NCBI GenBank assembly: GCA_003224195.1
Contig: QHYP01000068.1
Span: forward strand, 1-10,766
Length of the DNA stretch: 10,766 nt
Source of the DNA: Acidobacteriota bacterium
GTDB lineage: Bacteria > Acidobacteriota > Terriglobia > Acidiferrales > UBA7541
Direction of reading: 5' to 3'
The notes under the pieces were generated by a model, which was not told the DNA's origin, made no database searches, and saw only the letters and a program-made list of their open reading frames with translations. A program made the position numbers and the translations under genes. Below, one piece after another: positions 1 to 8,229 of the stretch. Position 1 is the stretch's first letter; each line of letters opens with the position of its first letter.

Positions 1-752
1 TCCCGCTCGCCGCCGCCATGGCGTTGAGCGTGGTCGTCTGCGTGAAGGTCAGCGCACTGCTGTAGACCGGCGATGACGTTGTCGGCGTGCTCCCGTCGGT
101 CGTGTAGTGGATCGTCGCGCCGCTGGTGGCGTCACTGATCGTCACCGTCACCGACCCCGTATAGGCCCCACCACCCGGGCTGAACGTCGGCGTAGCCACC
201 GGAGCCGGGTTCACCGTGAGCGTGGCCGGGTTGCTGGTCGCGCTGCCCGCCGCGTTGCTCACCACCACCACGAACTGCGCCCCGTTGTCCGACGTGGTTG
301 TAGGTGGGGTCGAGTAGCTGGACGAGTTCGCGCCCGAGATGGGGGTTCCGTTCTTGCTCCACTGATAGCTCAACGGCGCCGTGCCCGACGCCGTCACCGA
401 GAACGTTGCCGTCTGCCCCGCCGTCACCGTCTGGCTCGCCGGCTGGCTGGTAATCGAAGGCGGTACCGGAGCAGGGTTCACGGTGAGCGTGGCTGTGAGA
501 GTCGTCCCGCCATAGGACGCTGAGATGGTCACCGAAGTCGTTGTGGCTACCGGGTTCGTGCTCACCGTGAAGCTTGCGCTGGTCGCTCCAGCCGGAACCG
601 TCACGCTGGCTGGGACTGCCGCCACACCCGTGTTGCTGCTCGACAAACTGACGACGGCACCACCACTCGGTGCCGGCGCGCTCAGCGTCACCGTGCCGGT
701 GGACGAACTCCCGCCCGTCACGCTCGACGGGCTCAAGGTCAGCGAGGTGAGG
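1..752. repeat. Direct repeat, left copy (Big-Ig-CHB_HEX block)
   Basis: Position 1 aligns with 4286 and the alignment runs without gaps at a constant offset of 4285 up to about 752. By hand count there are 24 mismatches in the first 480 bases (about 95% identity), with perfect tracts at about 43-139 and 314-400. Identity falls through the Big module after about 490. The frame is the same in both host genes. The repeat may continue left of the window. Confidence 0.92.
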
Positions 753-3244
753 GTTGGAGGCGTTACGGTCAGCGTGGCCGATTGAGTCGTGCCGCTATAC
801 GACCCCGAGATGGTAACAGAGGTCGATGTCGACACCGGGTTCGTGCTCACCGTGAAGCTTGCGCTGGTCGCTCCAGCCGCAACCGTCACGCTGGATGGAA
901 CACTCGCGACACTCGTGTTGCTGCTGGACAGGCTGACCACCGCGCCGCCACTCGGCGCTGCCGCGCTCAGCGTTACTGTACCCGTGGACGAACTCCCGCC
1001 CGTCACGCTCGACGGGCTGAGCGTCAGCGACGTGAAGGGGGGCTTGAGCGCAACGAGCGCGCAGATCCAGTAGTCGGCGGCGCCGAGTGTGAATGTGCCA
1101 TGGTAGGTTCCGGTGGTCGATGCCCATTGGTCCTCGATGGCGCTTGCCCCCGTGGGAGTCGTTTGCCGGAGGGTGTAGCCGGTTCCGGCTGTAAACGACT
1201 CGTTCAAATGCCCGGTAACGACGTGGCCGAAAAGCAGGTCGCCGGCTGTGGACGTGGCTAGTGGGCCGCTATCCACGGCCGTCCCTGCCGTTGCGCCTGA
1301 GCCGGCGAATACTCCGGCGTCAACGGGACTGGCGGTTGCCACTCCTGAATACTCGGCGATAATCACATGCAGGTTGGCGGGCTGGCTAACGTTGACCGTA
1401 ATCGTGTCTGTGCCACTCGCTTTCCCTGACGCACTCCAGACCTGTTCTCCAATCCCCCAGTTCGTGTTGGTGGCAAGGCTGGTCGCTGGGGTGAAAGTAT
1501 TCCCCAGCGTATCGGTCACGGACGTGATGGTTGCCGTTGGCACGTTCGTTCCGACGGCAACGAGGAGGAGGTCGGACGCCGCAACCGGCGACGAAAACCC
1601 CACCGAGTACGTAGTGACGAGGGCACTCGGCGTTCCTGAATTTGTCTGAACCAGACCTGCCTGCGCGCGCAGGGGCGAAAGCAAACCGTAGACAGTGATC
1701 TCATTCTGTGTACCAACGTAGACTTTGCCGTTGGTGATGGTTGGCACGGTGAACTTCACGGCAGGTCCAGCCTGGTCGCGGCTCGGCACCTGTGTGCTGT
1801 TGTAGAGTTCGTGAGACACGTCGGTGGCATTGTAGGCGTGAAGGATTGCGGGACCGCTTGTAGCAAAAGCGCTGTTGTCCAGGACCCAAACGATCCCGTT
1901 GGTCGAGCCATTGGCCGAGATCGCTGGTGACGCACCAGGAAATCCAAAGGCCGTGCTCGCCTGTGAACTGGGGTTGGTGGAAAGCAGCCCACCGCTTAGC
2001 TGAAAGGCTTTGAGAACATCATTCGGGGCAAGGAAGTAGATATTGCTCTCCCAAAAGCCGGGAGTGCCATAAACGCCGCTCGTAGAGATTGCGATGGTTT
2101 GCACGATCTGGCTATTGTCACTGGGTCGAAAGTGCCCCATGTTGTCCCGGTCCACGAGATAGGCGTTTCCATCCTTGCCGGCGCCGAGAGCCAAGTGCGG
2201 GTGAGCTGTGCCCGTCTGGTCCGGCAAAAGCACGGGGCCAGTTGTGCCAAGATCCAAATCATTCGCACTGAGTGATGCCTGATTGAACGGGGTAAAAAAA
2301 TCGACCACGGTCAAACCGCCAGCGTTCGCGCTCAACTTAAGGAAGCTATCGCCAAAATCTTTGCCTCCCACGTCCGCGTCGAAGGTACCGTTGCCGCTGA
2401 TTACGAAGAGGTTACCGCTCGCGTCCGCAGAGGGTCCCTCGCCGCTTTGCCAGATTCCTCCGTTCGAGGCATTCGGCGTGTCGTTGAACACGGCGACCTG
2501 CTGAAGTGTGCCTGCGTTGTAACCCAGTACCCACCCATGGTAGGGGTAATTGTCGCCATGCGACGCAAAAGCGACGTAAACCACACCACTGGACAGGAGC
2601 AAGGCTGCGCGCTGGTTCTCCCGCAGCGGATCGAATGGAAGTGTTCCCCCACTGCTCCCGTCGCCCAAGCCCGCCACTGCAGCCTGGATGACGACCGGAC
2701 CTCCAAACTTCTCCGCGCCGGTGGTGATGTCCAGGGCGTGGAGGCGCTGGACGTAACTGCCGTTTTCCTTCGTCTTCGCTACGACGTACATGGTGCCCGT
2801 CGAGGGATCAATCACCGGCGTACCGGTAATCCCAATCTCCGGGACGATATCCGTGGTCGACACATCGCCACTGGGAACAGTCGTGATGCCGGCCGATGGG
2901 TCGATAAAGCTCACGTGCCACAATGCGGTGGTGGTTTGCCCATCGGCGTCGAACGCGTACACGCTATCGTGCTCCGTGGCCACATAGAGCACATTGTGCA
3001 CGCCTTGCCCCGGGAATGAGACATTCGATTTGTACAGCGGTTGAGCGTAAACGTAGCCGTCCGTCGGTAAGCTGAATACCTTGCCAAAAGTCGCAGAATT
3101 TAAGTTGAGGGTCAAAGTAGTTTCACTAGTGTTCTGGCCTGTACGCGTGTTGGCGTTCCGATGAGTCAGCACATCCGTTTGCCCAGAGGATGAAAGAACG
3201 GGGAAGAACAACATGAGCGCCAACGATATCCTTGCCTTTTTCAT
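1..3244 (-). CDS. Secreted PQQ-propeller protein with Ig-like and chitobiase-C-like modules (3' end off the window)
   Basis: Reading on the minus strand from the ATG at 3244-3242, I find no stop down to position 2, giving at least 1081 residues; the frame was checked at 2612, 2171, 1496 and 1043. The N-terminus (MKKARISLALMLFFPVLSSS) is a signal peptide, so the product is exported. Residues about 22-520 match PQQ-type (quinoprotein-like) beta-propellers, with blade signatures such as VLYVATEHDSVYAFDADG and TGTPVIDPSTGTMYVVA. Residues about 535-733 form a beta-sandwich module common in such exoproteins. Then come two tandem Big-type Ig modules (about 734-828 and 829-922), an I-set-like Ig module (about 926-1009, with YQW but no disulfide cysteines) and the start of a CHB_HEX_C-type module (from about 1015). 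I see no catalytic residues; a role in carbohydrate binding or adhesion is inference. The Shine-Dalgarno is weak (AAAGG). An in-frame GTG lies seven codons upstream, but the ATG gives the better signal peptide. Confidence 0.88.
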   Translation of the reverse strand, partial: MKKARISLALMLFFPVLSSSGQTDVLTHRNANTRTGQNTSETTLTLNLNSATFGKVFSLPTDGYVYAQPLYKSNVSFPGQGVHNVLYVATEHDSVYAFDADGQTTTALWHVSFIDPSAGITTVPSGDVSTTDIVPEIGITGTPVIDPSTGTMYVVAKTKENGSYVQRLHALDITTGAEKFGGPVVIQAAVAGLGDGSSGGTLPFDPLRENQRAALLLSSGVVYVAFASHGDNYPYHGWVLGYNAGTLQQVAVFNDTPNASNGGIWQSGEGPSADASGNLFVISGNGTFDADVGGKDFGDSFLKLSANAGGLTVVDFFTPFNQASLSANDLDLGTTGPVLLPDQTGTAHPHLALGAGKDGNAYLVDRDNMGHFRPSDNSQIVQTIAISTSGVYGTPGFWESNIYFLAPNDVLKAFQLSGGLLSTNPSSQASTAFGFPGASPAISANGSTNGIVWVLDNSAFATSGPAILHAYNATDVSHELYNSTQVPSRDQAGPAVKFTVPTITNGKVYVGTQNEITVYGLLSPLRAQAGLVQTNSGTPSALVTTYSVGFSSPVAASDLLLVAVGTNVPTATITSVTDTLGNTFTPATSLATNTNWGIGEQVWSASGKASGTDTITVNVSQPANLHVIIAEYSGVATASPVDAGVFAGSGATAGTAVDSGPLATSTAGDLLFGHVVTGHLNESFTAGTGYTLRQTTPTGASAIEDQWASTTGTYHGTFTLGAADYWICALVALKPPFTSLTLSPSSVTGGSSSTGTVTLSAAAPSGGAVVSLSSSNTSVASVPSSVTVAAGATSASFTVSTNPVSTSTSVTISGSYSGTTQSATLTVTPPTLTSLTLSPSSVTGGSSSTGTVTLSAPAPSGGAVVSLSSSNTGVAAVPASVTVPAGATSASFTVSTNPVATTTSVTISASYGGTTLTATLTVNPAPVPPSITSQPASQTVTAGQTATFSVTASGTAPLSYQWSKNGTPISGANSSSYSTPPTTTSDNGAQFVVVVSNAAGSATSNPATLTVNPAPVATPTFSPGGGAYTGSVTVTISDATSGATIHYTTDGSTPTTSSPVYSSALTFTQTTTLNAMAAASG
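490..1060 (-). repeat. Tandem 285-bp repeat encoding two Big-type Ig modules
   Basis: Two adjacent units with a period of exactly 285 bp (95 codons): for example, the block around 525 matches the block around 810. They share an identical tract of about 45 bases within 558-602 and 843-887. Each unit encodes a Big-type module starting near SLTLSPSSVTGGSSSTGTVT and ending near SATLTV. An internal duplication of one module is the simplest reading. Confidence 0.88.
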
Positions 3245-3578
3245 GACGAGAATTGCCTTTGCCACCGTGTAGTCGTGCCCAAGAAAGAATTGGAGGCGGG
3301 GCTGATTCTCAAAGGTTTTGCGTCCAGACGTGAGCAGGCGCGAGAGGAGGGAACTTAGACTGCTTTTCAGATAGTTCTCCGTCCCAAACAAATACACCTT
3401 GGTTTCAAAGGCTGAGACCTCTACCCTTGTGGCGTGACCCGTCCCGCACTCAGCCAGCCTTCGGCGCGCTGATGGCAGGCAAGTTTCCGATTATGCGGCG
3501 GGAAAGCGATGCGTGCAGCGCCGAAGAACAAGGACGCGCATGGTTTCCCGATACCCTTAGGGTGATATTTCCCTGCTG
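3245..3578. other. Intergenic region upstream of the PQQ-propeller gene
   Basis: I see no supported gene in these 334 bases on either strand. The region must carry the 5' leader of the gene starting at 3244, but I could not identify a convincing -35/-10 pair. The Shine-Dalgarno in front of that start is poor. A small imperfect inverted repeat near 3460-3485 (GCCA...TGGC around a C-rich loop) has no T-run and does not look like a terminator. Confidence 0.5.
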
Positions 3579-3734
3579 CTACAACAATACGCTAAGACTT
3601 GCGGACTGAGTTGTACCGTTATACGAGCCCGAGATCGTGACGGTAGTTGAGACGACAACCACAGACGTCTTGACCGTAAAGGTGGCGCTGGTGGCACAGG
3701 CCGACCGGAGACGGGCCGGCCTGAGGGAGGCTAA
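3579..3734 (-). pseudogene. Truncated Big-type Ig module behind the FG-GAP gene's stop
   Basis: Directly after the TAG at 3737-3735 the same minus-strand frame stays open for 51 codons to a TAG at 3581-3579. The later part reads ATSATFTVKTSVVVVS then TTVTISGSYNGTTQSASLSV. This matches the second half of the Big modules in the neighbouring genes, for example TSVTISGSYSGTTQSATLTV in the left gene. Similarity covers about 3588-3696 at DNA level and then stops; the first half of the module and any start codon are absent. It is either the former C-terminus of the upstream gene cut off by a newer stop, or debris of a third mosaic gene. Expression would need readthrough. Confidence 0.7.
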
Positions 3735-6230
3735 CTACAGGATGCCGAGGAGCCTGAAGTCGGCAGTCACCGACCTCGCCGAAGTCATCTCCACGGTGCA
3801 AGTGTTGCCCGAGACGCTGTCACATCCGCTCCACCCGCCGAAACCTGAGAGCAAGTCCGGAGTCGCCGTCAGGGTCACGGTGGTGCCACTTACGTAAGAG
3901 GCCGAGCAGGTGCCCCCGCAGTTGATGCCTGCCGGACTCGAGGTGACAGTACCGCCGCCGAGGTCCGTCTTGCTCACCGTCAGGCTGAAGCTCTGCTGGA
4001 TGGTGTAGGTGGCGCTGGCCACCGCGCTGTCGGTCATCCCGCTCGCCGCCGCCATGGCCTTCAGCGTGGTCGTCTGGTTGAAGGTCAGCGCAGTGCTGTA
4101 AACCGCTGACGCGGTGGTGGGCGTGCTCCCGTCGGTCGTGTAGTGGATCGTCGCCCCGCTGGTGGCGTCACCGATCGTCACCGTCACCGACCCCGTGTAG
4201 GTCCCACCACCCGGGCTGAAGCTCGGCGTGGCCACCTGTTGCTGCTGAATGGTATAGGTCGCACTGGCCACCCCGCTGTCGGTCATCCCGCTGGCCGCCG
4301 CCATGGCCTTCAGCGTGGTCGTCTGGTTGAAGGTCAGCGCACTGCTGTAGACCGGCGATGACGTTGTCGGCGTGCTCCCGTCGGTCGTGTAGTGGATCGT
4401 CGCGCCGCTGGTGGCGTCACTGATGCTCACCGTCACCGACCCCGTGTAGGTCCCGCCACCCGGGCTGAAGCTCGGCGTGGCCACCGGAGCCGGGTTCACC
4501 GTGAGCGTGGCCGGGTTGCTGGTCGCGCTGCCCGCCGTGTTGCTCACCACCACCACGAACTGCGCCCCGTTGTCCGACGTGGTTGTGGGCGGGGTCGTGT
4601 AGCTGGACGAGTTCGCGCCCGAGATGGGGGTTCCGTTCTTGCTCCACTGATAGCTCAACGGCGCCGTGCCCGACGCCGTCACCGAAAACGTCGTCGACTG
4701 CCCCGCCGTCACCGTCTGGCTCGCCGGCTGGCTGGTAATCGAAGGCGGCACCGCACCAGGGTTCACGGTGAGCGTGGCTGTTTGAGTCGCCCCACCGTAG
4801 GACCCCGAGATGGTGACCGAGGTGGATGTGGACACCGCCGTGGTTGTCACTGTGAAGCTCGCACTGGTGGCTCCGGCGGGAACCGTCACACTGGACGGAA
4901 CACTCGCCACCCCCGTGTTGCTGCTCGACAGGCTGACCACCGCACCGCCACTCGGCGCTGGCCCGCTCAGCGTGACCGTGCCCGTGGAAGGACTCCCTCC
5001 GGTAACGCTCGAGGGGTTCAGGCTCAACCCGGAGAGGATTGGAGGTACTCCGGTGCCCGCGTTGCCGGGCAGCACCGAGATCGCGATGGTATGCAGGTTG
5101 GCGACCGCTAGGTCCTGCACTCCGTCACCATTGAGGTCGCCCACGGTCACGTATACTGGGTCACTGTCCACAGGGAAGGTCTGCACAGGCTGGAAGGTTC
5201 CATCACCGTTGCCGAGCAGCACCGATACTGTAGTGTCGAGATGGTTGGTAATCACCAGATCCGGCTTGCCATCGCGATTGAAATCGCCCACAGCCACGAA
5301 ATAAGGATGCGAGCCCACACTGCTGAAGGTCTTCGCCGCCTGGAAGGTTCCGTCGCCGTTGCCCAGCAGCACCGAGAAGGTGTTCTCATTCACGTTGGCG
5401 ACCGCTAGGTCCGGCTTGCCATCGCCATTGAAGTCGCCCACGGCCACACCTGCGGGACCGTTGCCCACGGTCAACTGCGATGCCGGCTGGAAGGTCCCAT
5501 CGCCATTGCCCAGCAGCAGCGAAACACTGTTGGAAGGGGAAACGGAGCAGTCAAGGGAGCAACCGTAGTCGGCGACCGCCAGATCCAGCTTCCCATCGAG
5601 ATTGAAATCGCCCACCGCGAAGTACCAAGGATTGGGGCCCGCGGGGAAGTTGAGTGCCGGCAGGAAGGTGCCATCGCCGTTGCCCAGCAGCACCGAGACG
5701 GTGCTGGAATCAACGTTAGAGACCACCAGATCCGGCTTGCGGTCGCCATTGAAGTCGCCCACCGCTACCAGTCCAGGATGGATGCCCACAGGGAAGGTTC
5801 GCGCCGCCTGGAAGGTGCCATCGCCGTTGCCGAGCAGCACGGAGACGCTGTTGTCACCATAGTTGGTGATTACCAGATCCGGCTTGCCGTCGCCATTGAA
5901 GTCGCCCTCGGCTATGTACCAAGGAAAGCCGCCGCCTGAGGCGAAATATATGTTTTTCGCCGGCTGGAAGGTCCCATCGCCGTTGCCCAGCAGCACCCAG
6001 GCGGTCCAATCGCCAAAGTTGACTACCGCAAGATCGGGCTTGCCATCGCCATTAAAGTCGCTGACGACGATGCCCGAAGGGCCGTTCTTAGACCCGGCTA
6101 CATACTCTGTCTGGGGATTGAACAACGGCGTCTGCGGCGCTGTCTGCGCCAATGTCGGATTTGGAGACGCTAGCAGGAAAAATGAGGTCGCTGCTACGAG
6201 TAACGACAACCTTCCTAATTTTCTATTCAT
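3735..6230 (-). CDS. Secreted seven-bladed FG-GAP/VCBS propeller protein with Ig-like, chitobiase-C-like and InlB-like modules
   Basis: Complete gene, 831 aa. Residues 1-28 are a signal peptide ending TLA-Q, so the protein is exported. Residues about 40-393 hold seven FG-GAP repeats, each with a calcium-type loop such as DFNGDGKPDLAV and, in the first six, a strand motif LLGNGDGTF. Seven units fit a closed integrin-alpha-like propeller. Next are one Big-type module (about 395-490), an I-set-like Ig module (about 492-580), two CHB_HEX_C-type modules (about 582-664 and 665-747) and a C-terminal InlB-B-repeat-like domain (about 748-831) with four cysteines (NCGGTC, WSGC, NTC). No enzyme motif is visible; surface binding of glycans or proteins is inference. 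I see no clear Shine-Dalgarno; the ATG was chosen because the signal peptide starts there. No LPXTG, PEP-CTERM or similar anchor is visible. Confidence 0.93.
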   Translation of the reverse strand: MNRKLGRLSLLVAATSFFLLASPNPTLAQTAPQTPLFNPQTEYVAGSKNGPSGIVVSDFNGDGKPDLAVVNFGDWTAWVLLGNGDGTFQPAKNIYFASGGGFPWYIAEGDFNGDGKPDLVITNYGDNSVSVLLGNGDGTFQAARTFPVGIHPGLVAVGDFNGDRKPDLVVSNVDSSTVSVLLGNGDGTFLPALNFPAGPNPWYFAVGDFNLDGKLDLAVADYGCSLDCSVSPSNSVSLLLGNGDGTFQPASQLTVGNGPAGVAVGDFNGDGKPDLAVANVNENTFSVLLGNGDGTFQAAKTFSSVGSHPYFVAVGDFNRDGKPDLVITNHLDTTVSVLLGNGDGTFQPVQTFPVDSDPVYVTVGDLNGDGVQDLAVANLHTIAISVLPGNAGTGVPPILSGLSLNPSSVTGGSPSTGTVTLSGPAPSGGAVVSLSSSNTGVASVPSSVTVPAGATSASFTVTTTAVSTSTSVTISGSYGGATQTATLTVNPGAVPPSITSQPASQTVTAGQSTTFSVTASGTAPLSYQWSKNGTPISGANSSSYTTPPTTTSDNGAQFVVVVSNTAGSATSNPATLTVNPAPVATPSFSPGGGTYTGSVTVSISDATSGATIHYTTDGSTPTTSSPVYSSALTFNQTTTLKAMAAASGMTDSGVASATYTIQQQQVATPSFSPGGGTYTGSVTVTIGDATSGATIHYTTDGSTPTTASAVYSTALTFNQTTTLKAMAAASGMTDSAVASATYTIQQSFSLTVSKTDLGGGTVTSSPAGINCGGTCSASYVSGTTVTLTATPDLLSGFGGWSGCDSVSGNTCTVEMTSARSVTADFRLLGIL
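3985..4480 (-). repeat. Tandem repeat encoding two CHB_HEX_C-type modules
   Basis: Two adjacent units with a period of 249 bp (83 codons), for example TCATCCC at 4034 and 4283, near-identical over most of their length. Each encodes a module with ATPSFSPGGGTYTGSVTV and ATIHYTTDGSTPTT, the signature of the chitobiase/beta-hexosaminidase C-terminal-like domain. The left gene has at least one copy at the window edge. Confidence 0.88.
4286..5037. repeat. Direct repeat, right copy (Big-Ig-CHB_HEX block)
   Basis: This is the partner of 1-752 at a constant offset of 4285 with no gaps. Because the two host genes read this block in the same frame, a crossover here would yield an in-frame chimera with the FG-GAP head on the left gene's tail. 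It would delete 4285 bp, including the PQQ head. Confidence 0.92.
5060..6100 (-). repeat. FG-GAP blade repeats, period about 147-174 bp
   Basis: The minus-strand motif for LLGNGDGTF recurs next to plus-strand TGGAAGGT-type blocks at about 5191, 5341, 5488, 5662, 5809 and 5965. The spacings are 150, 147, 174, 147 and 156 bp, all multiples of three. The long 174-bp unit carries an insertion with two cysteines (YGCSLDCSVSPSNS). The last blade near 5060-5130 has a degenerate strand motif (LPGNAGTG). Confidence 0.88.
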
Positions 6231-6699
6231 GGAGCACCAGACGGATGAATTTGAGCGTCATGCTACACAGCTACAAAAGCAACCAGATGATCGATCACCG
6301 GATCTGCTCTCTGCACCAAACCAGCCATACGCTCACCACAAAATCCCTCGTTCGTGCTCGAGCCTTTCCCCGCGCCAACGGTAAGAGGGGCCCGGGTGCC
6401 GATCAATCGGTGGGACACCTGAATTCGATCCGGACAAGAACCTGACGAGAATCCTGACTTCCCCTCAACAAACTATCTTTATGTCTTAACGTCGGCACTG
6501 AAAGCAGTGCACTTCGACCCACAGCTCGGGGCAGGGGCTACTGTCGGCACCACGGGGTATGGCATGCCCGTATTGGTTTCGCCGGCCAGCTCGATGAAAG
6601 GATGCGGAAGTCGAACTGCTTGGCCTCGAGCCTGCAGCAATGAATGAAGGCCCACGGACTCAACATGCCTTCGGCGCCAAAGCAGACCAAGATAAGGAT
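6231..6699. other. Intergenic region between the flippase and FG-GAP genes
   Basis: These 469 bases contain no supported gene. Short overlapping plus-strand ORFs here have no recognisable protein character and run over the start of the FG-GAP gene. A small dyad (CCGAT-CA-ATCGG) lies near 6397-6409, but its loop is too short for a terminator and its distance from the 6230 start gives no clear operator role. I see no T-rich hairpin after the flippase stop at 6700 and could not assign a promoter. Confidence 0.5.
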
Positions 6700-8229
6700 C
6701 TAAACCTTTACTTCGGAGACGCCGAGCACAGTCCGGAACTTAGGCAGTAATAGCGCACGGTCTTCCGGAGTCAACCACACGACCCACGCGCAGGCGGCGG
6801 CCAGCACCAGGGTGCACAAGCCCATGGCGGCCCAGCGTACCAGCATCGGCCCCGGCATCATGTGGTGGATCGCCCAGCCGGCAGCCAGCAAGGCTGCGGA
6901 CACTGCAGCGAAGCCCGACCAGAAACGCAGGGCGAAAGCACCATACGACTCGCCGATGATTCGGCACGTGGCCTTGATCACGAAGTGGTAACAGCCGATT
7001 GCCTCACCGAGCATCAGTCCGACCGGCACAGCCCTAGGGCCCAGGCGTGGGAGCAACGCCGCGACCAAGCCAATGCCCACGATCGCGGAGAAAAAATAAC
7101 CGATTGCTTGAACCTTATGCCGGTTGGTGGCAGTTGCCACGGTCGAGCTCGCAGCCCAGGGCGTCTGGAATGCCATCAAGATCAGGAACAACCGCAGCAA
7201 CGTCACGTCCGGTTCAATGCGACCACGGGTCCAGACCGTGATGATCAGCGCACCTTCGTACCAGGCGCTAGCGGCAACTGCGAGAGTAACAGCGGCTACT
7301 GCCGCCACTGTGATGCGGTGAACCATGCGCAGTTTTTCTAATTCGCCCAGGGTTTCCATCCTGGCGAAGTCCGGACACAGGGCTAGATTGATGCTATATA
7401 GCCCCTGACGGACAACGTCGATCATGGCCTTCGTGACGGAAAGCACAGCCACCGCCAAGCCGCCCAAAGCCGCAGAGACCAGGAGAATGCTCCCTTGGTA
7501 GGCGATCAGATTGCCAACCACGAGCAATGCAAATAGGAGACTCGGACAGGCCAACTCCTTAAGGACCGAAAGCTTCGCTTCCGCAATACCCGGAAGCAGT
7601 GCAGGGTAGCGTCGGCGCACGTCGAGGAGCACAAAGAGCGAGATGAAGCCGACCGTCAGGATTTGCAGGGAAGCGATGGCCAGCATTCCGCCACCCAAGA
7701 TCAGGACTAACGCCGATAAGAGGACAACCAGTAGCTGTTGCGCGTTTGCTATCCATTGCGAGCGCGCCAGATTACCCATAGTCTGATAGATCGCGCTGAT
7801 CAGTCTCATGGGCATTGACCACATCACATAGCCAGCGAGCAGTATGATGACCAGCGTCGCAGTCGCCGGCTTTGTCACCCTCAATCCGATCCAGTGGGGG
7901 ATGGGGAAGAGCCATACGAGGCTTGCCACGAGCAAGGTAACGCTTGCTGAAAGTAAAAGGTAAAAGAACAAGGAGCTATGCTGGACGGTACGGTATTCAT
8001 CAAGATCGTTTCTGGCGTAGGCTTGGGTCAGCCGGTTGACCGCCGCCCATTGCATTCCGATGTCGAGGCTGCCCAGGTAGCCGACGGCGGCGAACAGCGC
8101 CAAATACTCCCCATATGAAATCGGTGACCAGTAACGCAAGAACAGCGGGACCAGCACCAGCGACCCCAGCCGCACCATCACGTGTCCAAGAAAAATGGCA
8201 TTAGCGGCTGGAAGGACGCGGCGAAGCAC
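6700..8229 (-). CDS. Polysaccharide/lipid-linked oligosaccharide flippase, Wzx/MOP family
   Basis: 509 aa, a typical length for Wzx-like proteins of the MOP exporter superfamily, which move undecaprenyl-linked oligosaccharides across the cytoplasmic membrane. I count about 14 hydrophobic segments (roughly 11-33, 43-62, 87-109, 122-141, 163-180, 183-203, 228-252, 255-275, 304-321, 342-360, 374-393, 400-418, 433-454, 464-486). The N-terminal pattern (LVPLFLRYWSPISYGEYLAL then YLGSLDIGMQ) is characteristic of this family. Translation starts at GTG (8229-8227), supported by an AGGAGGG Shine-Dalgarno six bases upstream. The GTG overlaps by one base the stop of a 56-codon ORF, which suggests translational coupling. 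The substrate cannot be told from sequence; no glycosyltransferase or polymerase is in the window. Low similarity within this family leaves room for another lipid-linked substrate. Confidence 0.88.
   Translation of the reverse strand: MLRRVLPAANAIFLGHVMVRLGSLVLVPLFLRYWSPISYGEYLALFAAVGYLGSLDIGMQWAAVNRLTQAYARNDLDEYRTVQHSSLFFYLLLSASVTLLVASLVWLFPIPHWIGLRVTKPATATLVIILLAGYVMWSMPMRLISAIYQTMGNLARSQWIANAQQLLVVLLSALVLILGGGMLAIASLQILTVGFISLFVLLDVRRRYPALLPGIAEAKLSVLKELACPSLLFALLVVGNLIAYQGSILLVSAALGGLAVAVLSVTKAMIDVVRQGLYSINLALCPDFARMETLGELEKLRMVHRITVAAVAAVTLAVAASAWYEGALIITVWTRGRIEPDVTLLRLFLILMAFQTPWAASSTVATATNRHKVQAIGYFFSAIVGIGLVAALLPRLGPRAVPVGLMLGEAIGCYHFVIKATCRIIGESYGAFALRFWSGFAAVSAALLAAGWAIHHMMPGPMLVRWAAMGLCTLVLAAACAWVVWLTPEDRALLLPKFRTVLGVSEVKV

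Noticed and set aside
782..1261. 159-aa plus-strand ORF
   Set aside because: It is antisense to the Big modules and beta-sandwich domain of the left gene, with no domain character of its own.
3460..3485. Possible terminator hairpin (GCCAGC ... GCTGATGGC)
   Set aside because: The stem is imperfect with a bulge and there is no T-run on either strand.
3540..3570. Near-palindrome ACCCTTAGGGT as a regulatory site
   Set aside because: It is short and single-copy, with no nearby promoter; chance is sufficient.
4392..5111. 239-aa plus-strand ORF rich in R, G, H and A
   Set aside because: It is antisense to the Ig and Big modules of the FG-GAP gene; a near copy (107-523) appears opposite the repeat in the left gene. 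Its low-complexity arginine-rich product is a by-product of GC-rich repeats.
5863..6384. 173-aa plus-strand ORF across the start of the FG-GAP gene
   Set aside because: Most of it is the reverse complement of the FG-GAP repeats (SGLPSPLKSP-type repeats); the rest has no recognisable content.
6397..6409. Small dyad CCGAT-CA-ATCGG as an operator
   Set aside because: A five-base stem with a two-base spacer is expected by chance and no promoter elements are placed next to it.
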